Source: VRUE01 sp963702955 (GTDB lineage: Bacteria; Actinomycetota; Thermoleophilia; Solirubrobacterales; 70-9). From it: a DNA stretch of 64,000 nucleotides. The notes beneath the pieces were generated by a model. That model was not told the DNA's origin. It ran no database searches and saw only the letters and a program-made list of their open reading frames with translations. Made by a program: the position numbers and the translations under genes. Shown in pieces: positions 1 through 9,101 of this stretch. The stretch spans positions 2,514,059 through 2,578,058 of the forward strand of contig OY969774.1 in assembly GCA_963702955.1 (NCBI GenBank). The letters are read 5' to 3'. Within the stretch, counting starts at the first letter, position 1; every line of letters starts with the position of its first letter.

Positions 1-67
1 GCCGTCTGCAGGAAGCGCCGAGATGCGTAGCCGGCTCGATGCCTCGACGAGCTCGAGGAAGACATGA
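1..67 (+). CDS. Possible 3' end of an upstream gene (partial)
   Basis: Frame 2 is open from the window edge to a TGA at 65-67, which overlaps the ATG of the next gene as ATGA. That is the spacing seen throughout this locus, so this may be the tail of a co-transcribed upstream gene. Only 21 codons are visible and frame 3 is also open, so no function can be given. Confidence 0.3.
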   Translation, partial: PSAGSAEMRSRLDASTSSRKT

Positions 68-1803
68 CGCAGACCCTCCCCTCGAACCCTGAGCCTCCGC
101 TCGCCCTTCGCCCGATGGTCAACTTCTCGCCGGTGCGCGGTTCGGTCTTCGACGATCCGGGCGACGAGAAGTCCTGGCACGTTTCCCAGCGCAGTGAGGC
201 TCTGAGTCGCTTCTACGCCGGCCGCGAGCCCGCTTGGTACGGATCGGCGATCTCCTCGCTGAAGGGCGTCGAGCGGGTCCTCGACCTCGGCTGCGGCCCC
301 GGCCTCGCCCTCCAGGCCCTGCTCGAACAGGGCTGTTCGAGCGTTCTCGGCGTCGATCGCTGGCCTGACTTCGTGGCCGATTCGACGCCCGAGACGCCGA
401 TCGTCGCGCACGACCTGAGCCTGCCGATGCCCTTTCTCAAAAGCGCCACGTTCGACGGCGTCTTCAGCCACTACGCGCTGGACTACGTGGCCCCGATCTG
501 CGTGAGGCAGGTCCTGCGCGAGGCGCATCGACTCCTCGCCCCCGGGGGGAGGCTGGTGATCTACGTCGCGGCGGTTGGCCTGGGCGGTGGGGACGAGTCT
601 CGCTCCGTCGCCTATACCCCGGCCGCGTTGCGCACCCTGCTCGGCGAGGCCGGCTTCGCTGACGTCGAGGTCCAGGACGCCTCCGAGGGCAGGAACTCGA
701 TCGCGAAGGCGTGGCGCGGCGTGGACGACCCCCATACCGTTCGGGACGACCGCTCCGAGCTCACTGCTCATGTCGCCGCGGACACCGAGGTGTCCGCGGC
801 GTTCTCCGGCGCACCCAAGGCCGTGCGGTGCGAGGTCATCGGGGAGGGCAGAACGGCGGCCTTCGCGTTCGAGCTGCCGTCGGCGTCGCTGTATGACGGG
901 GACCGCGTCTCCGCCTGCGTCCGAGCGCTGCGGCGAGCAGGGCCCGAAACCGAGTTGCAGATGTGGGTCTGGCGCGGGCTGCAGCCGGTGGTCATGGAAT
1001 GCGCTCGCTGCGAGTTCGCCGCCTCTGAGTTGCGTCTGAGCGCTTCCGGGTCCGGCTTTGAACACGCTTCCATCTGGCAGCCGCGCGAGCTGGTGCTGGA
1101 ACCGGCCGGCAACGCTTACTCGCGGTTCGACGAGCTTCCCGTCGGCCGAACCCTCAGTGTCGGCGAGCGTGGGCGGGAGGGTCGCCAAGTCGTAGTCGAG
1201 GGGGCGCAGGCTCTGCCGTCCGACGCCGCCGAACAGCTCGGCCCCGGACGCAATCGCCTTCTCGTCAAGCGTGCGTCGAAGGTCGACGTGGACACCGCCG
1301 ATCGCGAATGGCTCGCCGGCCGGCTCCATGGCATCGCAGTCAACGTTGACGAGCTCGAGGCGGCCCGACACCGCGCGCTGCTTCTTTGGGCGGGCTGGCG
1401 CCAGAGCCTCGTCTACCTCGGTGGCTCGGGCTGGCGGCCGATTCTCTCGGCCGCGTCCGTTGGAGAGGACGAGCTGCAGGGGCCGTTGATCTTCGTCGAC
1501 CCGGTGCTGAGCGGCGATGGACCGGCCGAGGCGCTTCTGCCGGAGCTGGTCGATTTCACGAAGGCCAGCGACCGACGCTTCGTGCTTCTGAGCGCGGAGA
1601 GCCGTGCTCGCACGGGACGCGCCGTCCTCGATTCCCTGCGTCGCCGCCTCCTCTACGGTGGCCCGCCTGGAGCGGACGACTTCGGCTTGCCCGAGACGAG
1701 CGAAAACCTCAGATACCTCAGCGAACGAACGCTCTTGATGAGGCTTCGCCAGGCGCACGGTTTCGCGCCGGCGGCGGTGGGGAGGAGGTTGACGGTTCGG
1801 TGA
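64..1803 (+). CDS. SAM-dependent methyltransferase with long C-terminal extension
   Basis: The N-terminal third is a class I SAM methyltransferase: motif I DLGCGPG lies near residue 73, followed by an acidic strand-2 end (GVDRW) and the post-motif LLAPGGRL near residue 160. About 350 residues after residue 225 form a separate region that I do not recognise. A GAGGAAG ribosome site precedes the ATG. The gene overlaps the downstream deacetylase by 4 bp (GTGA), so the two are probably translated together and act on the same glycan; the substrate is unknown. A perfect 11-nt inverted repeat (776-799) lies at the domain junction. The methyltransferase fold is clear; the role is inferred from context. 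Confidence 0.85.
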   Translation: MTQTLPSNPEPPLALRPMVNFSPVRGSVFDDPGDEKSWHVSQRSEALSRFYAGREPAWYGSAISSLKGVERVLDLGCGPGLALQALLEQGCSSVLGVDRWPDFVADSTPETPIVAHDLSLPMPFLKSATFDGVFSHYALDYVAPICVRQVLREAHRLLAPGGRLVIYVAAVGLGGGDESRSVAYTPAALRTLLGEAGFADVEVQDASEGRNSIAKAWRGVDDPHTVRDDRSELTAHVAADTEVSAAFSGAPKAVRCEVIGEGRTAAFAFELPSASLYDGDRVSACVRALRRAGPETELQMWVWRGLQPVVMECARCEFAASELRLSASGSGFEHASIWQPRELVLEPAGNAYSRFDELPVGRTLSVGERGREGRQVVVEGAQALPSDAAEQLGPGRNRLLVKRASKVDVDTADREWLAGRLHGIAVNVDELEAARHRALLLWAGWRQSLVYLGGSGWRPILSAASVGEDELQGPLIFVDPVLSGDGPAEALLPELVDFTKASDRRFVLLSAESRARTGRAVLDSLRRRLLYGGPPGADDFGLPETSENLRYLSERTLLMRLRQAHGFAPAAVGRRLTVR

Positions 1804-2867
1804 CCAGCGAGCTCCCATCCGTTCTGCGTGTGGAGTCTGGAGAGCTTCCGGCTGCGCTTCCTCGCACGGTTGGGGATATCGCCCCCCCGCTTCTTCCGAG
1901 CGAGCCCGGCCCTCCGCCCACGCAGCCGACCACGCTGTTTCTCACCGTCGACGTCGAGGACGCCTATTTCGATCGCCCGATCCTGATGACCGGCGACGGC
2001 ATCGGTCGCGAGTTCGGTGTCTACGGCATCATGGATGCCCTCGATGCGCATGACATGAAGGGCACCTTCTTCGTCAACGTCTACGAGAAGGACCGCCAAC
2101 CGGCGGGCGTGGTGGAGTCGGTCGTACGCGAGATCGCCGAACGTGGTCACGAGGTCGGCCTGCACAGCCATCCGTCGCCCGTGCTCGACCTCTACAGTCG
2201 ATCGTTGACCGACCTGCCGCTCGCCTCTCAGGGGGACATCCTGTGCTGGGGCGCTGAGCTGATCGAGGGCTGGACCGGCTCTCCGCCGGCCAGCTTTCGT
2301 GCCGGCGGCTACCTGCTCGACGATCGCACGTTCGAGGCGATGGAGAGGGCCGGCATCGCCATCGACAGCTCCTGTTTCTTCCCCTCTGCCAACAATCGTA
2401 ATACTCCGTTCACGGTCAACGCCGTTGCCTCACGAGGCTCGATCGTCGAGGTGCCGATCACCACCGTGCTTCAGCTCGACAGTGACGGAGTGAGTTTGAA
2501 GCACAGCAAGCTGGACTTCAACTGGCTGTCCGGCGACGATCTCATGACCGCGCTCCGAGCCGGCGCCGACCACGGCATCGGCTTTGCGATGTTCATGATG
2601 CACTCGTTCTCGTTCATCGACAAGGCGACGCGGCGCGAAACCGACCCCTCGTCCCCTCGCGCGCTGTTCACCAGCGAAGAGGCCTTTGGCTGCTACGTCA
2701 ACGTCTTCGGCCCGCGACTGGAGATGCCGGATGCGTTTGCATCGTTTGTCGATCGGGTCGCGACCGATCCGAGCCTCCGCGTGTCCACTTTGCGAGACGC
2801 GGAGGCTGAGCTGCGCGCCGACGCGGCCGATCATGTGAACCTGATCCCCCTGGTGAGCCGGCCATGA
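1800..2867 (+). CDS. Polysaccharide deacetylase (NodB-like)
   Basis: About 355 residues. The catalytic-type acidic motif VDVED is near residue 50 and a metal-binding motif GLHSHPS near residue 120, as in carbohydrate esterase family 4 / NodB enzymes that remove N-acetyl groups from polysaccharides. The GTG at 1800 is chosen as start because it overlaps the preceding TGA and a GGAGGAGG site lies just upstream. The frame stays open back to 1386, but that stretch is antisense-like shadow of the methyltransferase. There is no obvious signal peptide, so the enzyme may be cytoplasmic. It ends with a 4-bp ATGA overlap with the glycosyltransferase. Confidence 0.85.
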   Translation: MTSELPSVLRVESGELPAALPRTVGDIAPPLLPSEPGPPPTQPTTLFLTVDVEDAYFDRPILMTGDGIGREFGVYGIMDALDAHDMKGTFFVNVYEKDRQPAGVVESVVREIAERGHEVGLHSHPSPVLDLYSRSLTDLPLASQGDILCWGAELIEGWTGSPPASFRAGGYLLDDRTFEAMERAGIAIDSSCFFPSANNRNTPFTVNAVASRGSIVEVPITTVLQLDSDGVSLKHSKLDFNWLSGDDLMTALRAGADHGIGFAMFMMHSFSFIDKATRRETDPSSPRALFTSEEAFGCYVNVFGPRLEMPDAFASFVDRVATDPSLRVSTLRDAEAELRADAADHVNLIPLVSRP

Positions 2868-3586
2868 GTGACACGTCACAGTTGACTCATGTTCTGCAAA
2901 CCCGATTCTCACTTCGGGCAAGTTGGGGATTTGACGAGTTTCCGCTCGATTGGCTGAGAGAGCGACTTGCCCTATTCGATGCTTACTGCATGCCATCTGT
3001 TGCGCATCAGGGATGCAAGGATTTCACCTGGCAGGTCTATTGCGATGCGGAGACCGATCGCTCGGTTCTCGCCGAGCTCGAGGGGCGCGCGCAGGACCTT
3101 CCGCAGCTGCAGATCGCTCTCACCGGTCCCGGTCACGGTTCGCCGAAAGAGCACGTCGCCAAGGCGGTGCGGAAGGGCGACGAGGCGGTCGTAACCACTC
3201 GCCTGGACAGCGACGACGCGATCTCGGAGAACTACATAGGCGCCATCCAGGCCCATGCCGACGACTTCATCTCCAGCGATGGGCCCACCTTGCTTCTGAA
3301 CTTCCCGCGTGGGTTCCAGCTGGACCATGAGACCCGGCGACTGTTCTTCGACTGGATGCCACGCAGCAGCTTCCATTCGCTCTTCGAGCGTCCCGAGGCC
3401 GACCTGGCTACGGTTCTCGCCGGCAATCATGCGAAGTTCCACGAAATCCACCCGACTGAGCACGACGACTCGATCGTGGCCTGGCTGATGGTGATCCATG
3501 GAGGCAACGTCATCAACAAGCTGCGGGAGTACTACACGGGCGAAGCGGAGTCGAGAAGGCTTGCCGGCTTCGGCGTCAGGCCTTGA
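2864..3586 (+). CDS. Putative rhamnosyltransferase-family glycosyltransferase
   Basis: A 240-residue protein of the putative rhamnosyltransferase family. It has an N-terminal TRFSLRASW segment, the conserved FTWQVYCDAETD block near residue 55, and the nucleotide-sugar/metal motif TTRLDSDDA near residues 110-118. It overlaps the deacetylase by 4 bp. Homologous domains recur in this window at 35788-36540 and as the C-terminal half of the protein at 4763-6571. The 3' end overlaps the convergent methyltransferase by 11 bp. The donor sugar is not determined by the sequence. Confidence 0.8.
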   Translation: MSDTSQLTHVLQTRFSLRASWGFDEFPLDWLRERLALFDAYCMPSVAHQGCKDFTWQVYCDAETDRSVLAELEGRAQDLPQLQIALTGPGHGSPKEHVAKAVRKGDEAVVTTRLDSDDAISENYIGAIQAHADDFISSDGPTLLLNFPRGFQLDHETRRLFFDWMPRSSFHSLFERPEADLATVLAGNHAKFHEIHPTEHDDSIVAWLMVIHGGNVINKLREYYTGEAESRRLAGFGVRP

Positions 3587-4115
3587 CGCCCTCGACGATC
3601 AGATCCTCCCTCTCCCGAGAATCGAGATCCACGATTCCGGGATACTCGAGATGGTCGGTGGCGCGGAACCCGACCTGTGCAGCCGCGCCCCAACCCGCGC
3701 GTTCGAGAAGCTCAGTCAGGTAAACGGGAGTGAAGACCGAGACATTGGCTGAAAACCAGGTCACGTATCCACAAAAGCGCTCATCTATGGACCCGTCCAT
3801 GTTCGGGAAGAAGTCGGCATCGCCCTCGAGCCACTTGTTGAACGCTTTGGGGATATCCGGGACCAAAACTCGCACGACGCCGCCGGGCTTCGCGACGCGC
3901 TGTAGCTCCTCGAGCGCCTGCGGGACCCTGCGATGCGAGATCTGGCAGAGTGAATGGTTGCAGACTATGTAATCGAAGTGTGCGTCAGGAAAAGGCAGGC
4001 CGTCCAGGATGTCACTGACGTACTCCTGCCCAAAGTCTTGGATATCCACGTTGTGCCAGCCCTCGGGCTGGGCGGGCCCGCAGCCGAAGTTCATTTTTCT
4101 CACTGCACCGTTCAT
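3576..4115 (-). CDS. SAM-dependent methyltransferase, small
   Basis: A 179-residue class I methyltransferase of the type often found in sugar biosynthesis loci. It begins almost directly with motif I (NFGCGPA, residues 9-15), then VDIQDF, a DYIVCNHSL strand and the AKPGGVVRVLVPD post-motif. It starts at an ATG at 4115 and is convergent with the upstream rhamnosyltransferase. The preceding intergenic gap to the deacetylase at 4184 is short and carries divergent starts. Probable role: O-methylation of a sugar or glycan; substrate unknown. Confidence 0.85.
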   Translation of the reverse strand: MNGAVRKMNFGCGPAQPEGWHNVDIQDFGQEYVSDILDGLPFPDAHFDYIVCNHSLCQISHRRVPQALEELQRVAKPGGVVRVLVPDIPKAFNKWLEGDADFFPNMDGSIDERFCGYVTWFSANVSVFTPVYLTELLERAGWGAAAQVGFRATDHLEYPGIVDLDSREREDLIVEGVKA

Positions 4116-4183
4116 GTCGCCGCATCGTATAGGAAACGCGGGGGTCTTAGTCTAGAATCCACCGGATGAGGAACGGCCGCTAG

Positions 4184-4831
4184 GTGGAGGCTCGCCCCCA
4201 GATCGTCAGCCGGGGCGACGGATCGCGGCCGGAGATCGCGCTTACGTTCGACGACGGCCCGTCGCCTTGGACGGCGGAGATCGCTTCGACCTTCGAGAAA
4301 TACGGCTGCCGGGCGACGTTCTTCCTGCGGGGCGCCGCGATCGGCGAGCGGCCCGCCGATGTCGCCGCGCTCGCCGCGTCCGGTCACGAGCTCGGCAACC
4401 ACCTTTGGAGCCATCGCGATTGCACGACCATGAGCGACGAGGAGCTGCAGGACGAGGCGGCGCGCACCGTCGCTGCGATCGAGGGGGCGGGGGGCGGTCG
4501 GCCGAAGTTGGTCCGGCCCCCCTATCTGAAGGGCCCGGAGGAGCTGGCTGACGCCGTCGCCGGCTGCGGCGTCCGGGCGGTGGTGCTTGCCTCGGTGGCT
4601 GCCGGGGATTGGACCGGCGGACCGCCGGAGCCGATCGCGGAGCGGGTGCTCGCGGCGGCTCCCGGGGACATCGTGTGCCTGCACGACGGTATCTCGCCGG
4701 ACAGGCCGAACACCGACAGCCGCGAGTCGACCGTGGCGGCGATCGAGTTCGCGGTGCCGGCGCTACTCGACCGCGGCCTGCTGCCCGTGACCGTGTCGCG
4801 GCTGATCGAGGGCGAGGCCGAACTCGTCTAG
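4184..4831 (+). CDS. Polysaccharide deacetylase (NodB domain)
   Basis: A 215-residue, nearly minimal NodB domain. TFDDGPSPWT (residues 20-29) gives the catalytic Asp and metal-binding Asp; NHLWSH (about 72-77) gives the two metal-binding His; RPPYLKGP is motif 3 and LHDG near residue 165 is motif 5. All key carbohydrate esterase 4 residues are present, so it is probably an active de-N-acetylase. The start is a GTG. No signal peptide is visible. The last 69 bp overlap, tail to tail, with the 3' end of the convergent glycosyltransferase gene. Confidence 0.9.
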   Translation: MEARPQIVSRGDGSRPEIALTFDDGPSPWTAEIASTFEKYGCRATFFLRGAAIGERPADVAALAASGHELGNHLWSHRDCTTMSDEELQDEAARTVAAIEGAGGGRPKLVRPPYLKGPEELADAVAGCGVRAVVLASVAAGDWTGGPPEPIAERVLAAAPGDIVCLHDGISPDRPNTDSRESTVAAIEFAVPALLDRGLLPVTVSRLIEGEAELV

Positions 4832-6571
4832 ACGTCGCACGTCAACTTCCTCGCTTTGCCCGTCTGGCCCGGGTGCATCTGGCTCGCCGGGCTGTTCGCC
4901 TACCAGCAGCCAGGCCGGAATCGAGCTGTCCGTCAGCGAGTCGTGCTGCTCGCGCAGAGCCGGCGGGTTTCCGGACAGCACGGTCGCCGGCTCGGCGCTC
5001 AATCTCTCGAACAGCGTAGGGCAGCTGCTGTGGGGCATCTGCAGGAGCGCGAGGCTCCCACTCGCCGGGTCGAGCCGATAACCACGAGGGAAGTCCAGCA
5101 CGAGGGAGTCCTTGCCTCCATAGCCGAAGCGATCGACATGCCCATGTATCGCCCTGACGCAGCCCTTGGCGAGAGCGCTCGCGTTGTCGAGCCGGGTGGT
5201 GACGAGTACGGTGTCCACCAGGCGCGTGTCGTCGAGAACATGTGCCGCCGGGTTGCGGCCATTCGGCCCGGTGATGGCGACTCGCATCTGTGGGAAGCGC
5301 TTCGCGCGGTCGTGGAGGGCCTCCAAGATGGAGGCATCGGTGGCTTCGTCACAGTAGACCTGCCAGATGAAATCTCCGCAATCCTGGGTCGCAAGCGAGG
5401 GCAGGCAGTACGCATCGAGCAGGCGCAAGCGCGTATTCAGCCGATCGAGAGACGGCTCCTGGGAATGTGTCAGGGTCCGATCGCAGAACGGCGTTTGAAT
5501 TACATGGCAGAAGCCGATGGCCGCCGCGTCCCCGCTCGGGGCGGCGATCAGGTCGTGGCCGAGCCGTGCCCACTCCTCTCGTCTGCGTGAGGCTTTGCGC
5601 GCCAGGCTGGCAACCTCCAGTTCGTTGACGGTCGGATCCGACACCTTCCCCTCCGCCTCGGTAAACGCTTCCTGGAGCTCGCCCCGCCGGTCGAAGAGCC
5701 GCTTCTTCGTCGAGTAGCCGTACCGTCCGGCGCTCGAGATGAAGGCCTCGGTGCGGGCGCCGTCGATGCCGAAGATTCGCTCCAGGTCGTCGATCGACAT
5801 ATCCAGGCGATCGTCGGGCGTGGAACGCTCGATCGCCGAATCCGTCTGTTTGTGGCGGCAATAGAGCCACATCGGCTCGTCATCGGGGACGACACGCACG
5901 TCGAATCCCGCCTCGGAGAGTTCGTGCGGAACCAGCGCATGCGACCCCTTTATCGGCGTGAGGCCGAGCGACAGCGGCGAGCAGACGAACTCGCTGATGC
6001 TCGTCCACGCATGCTTGAAGGAGCGAAGGGACGCCGGGCGAACCGTCCGGTCGCCGACTGCTTGCAGGCGCTCGATGTCCAGCATGTCGTACATCACCCA
6101 CACGACCCCGGTTTCGAAAGTCAGGCCGAGCCCCGGCGCGCGCGGCTCTTCGCTGAGCCAGTCGCCGGCATATGCTCGGATCCGCCCGACGGTCGTTATC
6201 GCCCAGGCGTCGTCGTCGTCGATTCGACCGGTGAGCACATGCCCCGATGGATGCACCAGCCGGCGCTCGACGGCGAGCTTCAGGAGATTGCCAGGCGTAT
6301 GCCCGTCGGAGTCGATGAAGGCTCTGCCTTCGAACGGAGCGAGGAGCTCATCGAGCTCGTGGCGCACGTCTTCCGGCAGATCGGGACCGGCGAATATTCC
6401 CCACTCGAATTCCTGGTCGTCCTGTGCCAGGAGCGAGGGCACGGTGATCGCCGCCATCAGGGCAAGGCGGTGCTCGAACCATGCCGCGTCATGTATGCCG
6501 AGCCCGAAGCGGGTGGCGACCAGCAGTCGGGGACCGCCTGGCTTGGGCGAGATATCGCTCGTCGGGCTCAT
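4763..6571 (-). CDS. Two-domain rhamnosyltransferase-like glycosyltransferase
   Basis: 602 residues with two related GT-A-like halves. The N-terminal half (about 1-340) matches the single-domain proteins at 7987-9045 and 34583-35632: it has GRIDDDDAW near residue 116 and the shared WLYCRHKQ motif. The C-terminal half (about 350-590) matches the rhamnosyltransferases at 2864-3586 and 35788-36540 (FIWQVYCDEATD). At the position of their LDSDDA motif, however, it reads LDNASA, so this half has probably lost metal or sugar-nucleotide binding. It may be one active plus one non-catalytic domain. The 3' 69 bp overlap the convergent deacetylase. Confidence 0.8.
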   Translation of the reverse strand: MSPTSDISPKPGGPRLLVATRFGLGIHDAAWFEHRLALMAAITVPSLLAQDDQEFEWGIFAGPDLPEDVRHELDELLAPFEGRAFIDSDGHTPGNLLKLAVERRLVHPSGHVLTGRIDDDDAWAITTVGRIRAYAGDWLSEEPRAPGLGLTFETGVVWVMYDMLDIERLQAVGDRTVRPASLRSFKHAWTSISEFVCSPLSLGLTPIKGSHALVPHELSEAGFDVRVVPDDEPMWLYCRHKQTDSAIERSTPDDRLDMSIDDLERIFGIDGARTEAFISSAGRYGYSTKKRLFDRRGELQEAFTEAEGKVSDPTVNELEVASLARKASRRREEWARLGHDLIAAPSGDAAAIGFCHVIQTPFCDRTLTHSQEPSLDRLNTRLRLLDAYCLPSLATQDCGDFIWQVYCDEATDASILEALHDRAKRFPQMRVAITGPNGRNPAAHVLDDTRLVDTVLVTTRLDNASALAKGCVRAIHGHVDRFGYGGKDSLVLDFPRGYRLDPASGSLALLQMPHSSCPTLFERLSAEPATVLSGNPPALREQHDSLTDSSIPAWLLVGEQPGEPDAPGPDGQSEEVDVRRLDEFGLALDQPRHGHGQQAAVE

Positions 6572-6651
6572 GGAGCAGAGTTGGACAAGAATATTACCTG
6601 GGTCCGCTCCAATACCTGTATGGAGTACTCGATGAGTAGATTTACGGCGGC

Positions 6652-7926
6652 ATGGGTCTCAGGGTCGGGTATGCGCAGCGGCTATCGGGGGTCTCCGGCG
6701 ACCGGGTCGAGCTCTGCCTGAGCAGGGGATTTGGCCATGGTGAGCGATTGCCGGTGGAATCGATCGGCGCCGACGTGGTGGGCGAGGTGCTCGTCGGACC
6801 GCAGGCCGGCATTCGCGCGGAACCGGCCGAGCCGTGGAAGCACGGCCTGAACCTTCCGGTGCGCGCGAGCTTTGAGCTTGCGCCGTCGCTGTCGCGCGGC
6901 GTCTACAAGGTGAACGGTATCCCGTTCGTCCACCGCAGCCGGGAGCCCGCCACCATCGCGGTCCTGATCCCGTCGCACACCGCGACGGCCTTCAATCGCA
7001 TCGGCGGGCGGAGCTTCTATGAGTCTCCATCTGACGGACGGGCCGGCGACGTCCTTTCCTTCCACCGGCCGGTCCCGTCATCCGAGTGGATGTTCGGTTC
7101 CGTGTTGCAGTGCGAAGGCTTCCTGAAATGGTTCGCAAGCGCGAATCCATACTCGGGGGGTACCACCTATCTGATCGATTCCGACCTGGAGGAGGCCGAT
7201 GCGCTCGACGGCGTCGAGGTGCTGATCGTGATCGGGCGCAGCGAGTACTGGACGCGCAGGGCGCGCGAGCACTTCGATGCCTTCGTCAACCGCGGAGGAA
7301 GGGCGCTTCTGCTCTGCAGCGAGCTGATGTACTGGCAGGTGCGCGTCAACCTCGCCCGCCACCAGCTGATTCGGTATCTCCGGGACGATCCGCACCCCGA
7401 TCCGCTGCTCCACACGGAGCAATGGCATGAGCCATCGCTGGGGTATCCCGTTCATCCGCGTACCGGTGGCGAGCTTCGGTATGGAGGTTACGATGTCGGC
7501 GACGAAGAGTTTGGCCAGAAGGGGCTGCGGATAGTCAGGCCGGATTCGCCGCTCGTCGAGGGCTGCGGTCTGACGGAGGGGTCCGTGCTGAGACTGCCGG
7601 ACGCGTCAGTCTGGGACGGTGCTCCCGTGCGCTGCAACCGCGCCGGTATTCCCGAGCCGGATTTCGGCGACGAGCAGCCCTGGCGGCACGAGATCATCGG
7701 CTACAACCACGGACGGCCGCCTTTCAAGGAGCGGGGCGAGTCGGCGACGAGCCTCTGGATAGTGCTGCGCCGTCGCCCGGAGTCCGGGACCGTCGTGCAC
7801 TGTGGAACCTTCGGGTGGTGCGGGCCGCAAGCGGCCGGTGGCAGCGGACCCGAAAGCGACCGTATCCAGGCGATCATCCTGAAAATGCTGTCCGCCTTGC
7901 TCGTCAACGACTGGCCCTTTTCGTAG
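6652..7926 (+). CDS. N,N-dimethylformamidase beta-subunit-like protein
   Basis: A 424-residue protein resembling the C-terminal region of the N,N-dimethylformamidase large subunit. Visible matches are GYAQRLSGVSGDRVELCLS at the N-terminus, TTYLIDSDLE near residue 170, and a GRSEYWT...FVNRGGRALLL block near 195-220 that corresponds to the family's GHDEYW and GG motifs. The family is known from amide hydrolysis and also as uncharacterised genes near polysaccharide clusters. The usual GHDEYW reads GRSEYW here. A role on an N-acyl or amide sugar is only an inference. It is divergent from the two-domain glycosyltransferase, with about 80 bp between them. Confidence 0.65.
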   Translation: MGLRVGYAQRLSGVSGDRVELCLSRGFGHGERLPVESIGADVVGEVLVGPQAGIRAEPAEPWKHGLNLPVRASFELAPSLSRGVYKVNGIPFVHRSREPATIAVLIPSHTATAFNRIGGRSFYESPSDGRAGDVLSFHRPVPSSEWMFGSVLQCEGFLKWFASANPYSGGTTYLIDSDLEEADALDGVEVLIVIGRSEYWTRRAREHFDAFVNRGGRALLLCSELMYWQVRVNLARHQLIRYLRDDPHPDPLLHTEQWHEPSLGYPVHPRTGGELRYGGYDVGDEEFGQKGLRIVRPDSPLVEGCGLTEGSVLRLPDASVWDGAPVRCNRAGIPEPDFGDEQPWRHEIIGYNHGRPPFKERGESATSLWIVLRRRPESGTVVHCGTFGWCGPQAAGGSGPESDRIQAIILKMLSALLVNDWPFS

Positions 7927-7986
7927 GGAGCCGATTGGAGTAACTGCCTCGCTCAATGCGGTCGGGGTGCTCGCAAGCCGAAAGGC

Positions 7987-9045
7987 CTAGTCCGGGTCGC
8001 CGAGGACGTGATTTTCCAACTGTGCCATTGCGTCGGTCAGGGCTTCGAGCTTCTCTTCGAGCCTCGGAATATCGGCTGACTTTGACCGCATGTGCGTTAG
8101 TTGCCTCTTGGTTTGCAGCCACTCGCGCATGAGCTCGGCCTTCTTGGTCAGGGGTGCTTTGAGCAGCGTGTACCGATGCTCTTTCGCATGGTCCAAGTAG
8201 TGCCGCACGCCTTCAGCATCGAGCCCGAACTGGTGCGCAAGATCTTCGAGGCCTAGGGCGACCTCATCGCCTTGTGCCTTTCTGATCCCTGATCCGGCTT
8301 GCTTGTGGCGGCAGCAAAGCCACATCGGCTTTTCCGTGGAGAGAATTTCGGTTGCAAACCCCTTCGCTGCGTTCAGATTGGCGGCTACCTTCGAATGGGA
8401 CCCTGACATCGACGTGCCACCCATAGCAAGGGGGCTGCACACGAACACGCTCGTCCCGATGAAGGGAAGGGAGTATTTACGGATGGAGGGGGGGTGAACG
8501 ACTCGTTCATCTCTGTCCATGAGGCGCTCGACATCGACCATCTCGTACATCACCCACTCAAGTCCGTCTTGAAAGGTGAAGGTTAAGCCAGGGTGCCGAC
8601 GAGGTTTGGCGAGCCAAGCGCCTACATGGTTCCTAACTGCGCCCACCATCGCTGTGCTCCAGGCGTCATCGTCATCGAGACGCCCGCTCAGCAGCAGATC
8701 GCTGTCGCTTACTCGCAGCCGCTTGCGGGCAGCTTCGATAAGGCTGTGCGGACCGTGGTGAAACCGGTTCCAGAGAAAACCCCGGTTGCCAAACGGGGCC
8801 AGCACGTCCTTGAGGTTGTCGCGGATGTCGTCCGGTAGTCCATCGTCGACGAGGATCGCCCAGTAGAAACGCTGGTCGCTCTGTGCTGCCAGAGATGGCG
8901 CGGTGATCGAGCTGATGAGGCTGAGCCGATGCAGGAGCCATCCACGGTCGCGCACACGGAGGCCAAATCGGGTGCAGAGCAGCAGGTCTGGGGCATCCAT
9001 CCTCAAGGCATGGTTTCGCGATTCGCTCTGCATGCCACTCGTCAT
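7987..9045 (-). CDS. Rhamnosyltransferase-like glycosyltransferase (N-domain type)
   Basis: Homologous to the N-terminal half of the protein at 4763-6571 and to 34583-35632: CTRFGLRVRDRGW near the start, SGRLDDDDAWS as the probable metal/nucleotide-sugar motif, and WLCCRHKQ in the C-terminal half. A short C-terminal coiled coil ends in HVLGDPD, matching VVGDPDEFG in the 34583 paralogue. The frame is open back to 9159, but that stretch lies in the repeated leader of the next gene, so a start at 9045 (or 9000, closest to the homologous N-terminus) is preferred. Confidence 0.8.
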   Translation of the reverse strand: MTSGMQSESRNHALRMDAPDLLLCTRFGLRVRDRGWLLHRLSLISSITAPSLAAQSDQRFYWAILVDDGLPDDIRDNLKDVLAPFGNRGFLWNRFHHGPHSLIEAARKRLRVSDSDLLLSGRLDDDDAWSTAMVGAVRNHVGAWLAKPRRHPGLTFTFQDGLEWVMYEMVDVERLMDRDERVVHPPSIRKYSLPFIGTSVFVCSPLAMGGTSMSGSHSKVAANLNAAKGFATEILSTEKPMWLCCRHKQAGSGIRKAQGDEVALGLEDLAHQFGLDAEGVRHYLDHAKEHRYTLLKAPLTKKAELMREWLQTKRQLTHMRSKSADIPRLEEKLEALTDAMAQLENHVLGDPD

Positions 9046-9101
9046 CTTGCACGATTTGCGGGCATAGGGAGGATTCGCGCGCCGGGAGCCTTGGCTGGAA
9101 T

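Noticed and set aside
1386..1799. N-terminal extension of the deacetylase frame back to 1386
   Set aside because: The stretch overlaps the methyltransferase in another frame and encodes Arg-rich sequence without homology. The GTG at 1800 has the overlap and ribosome site expected in this locus.
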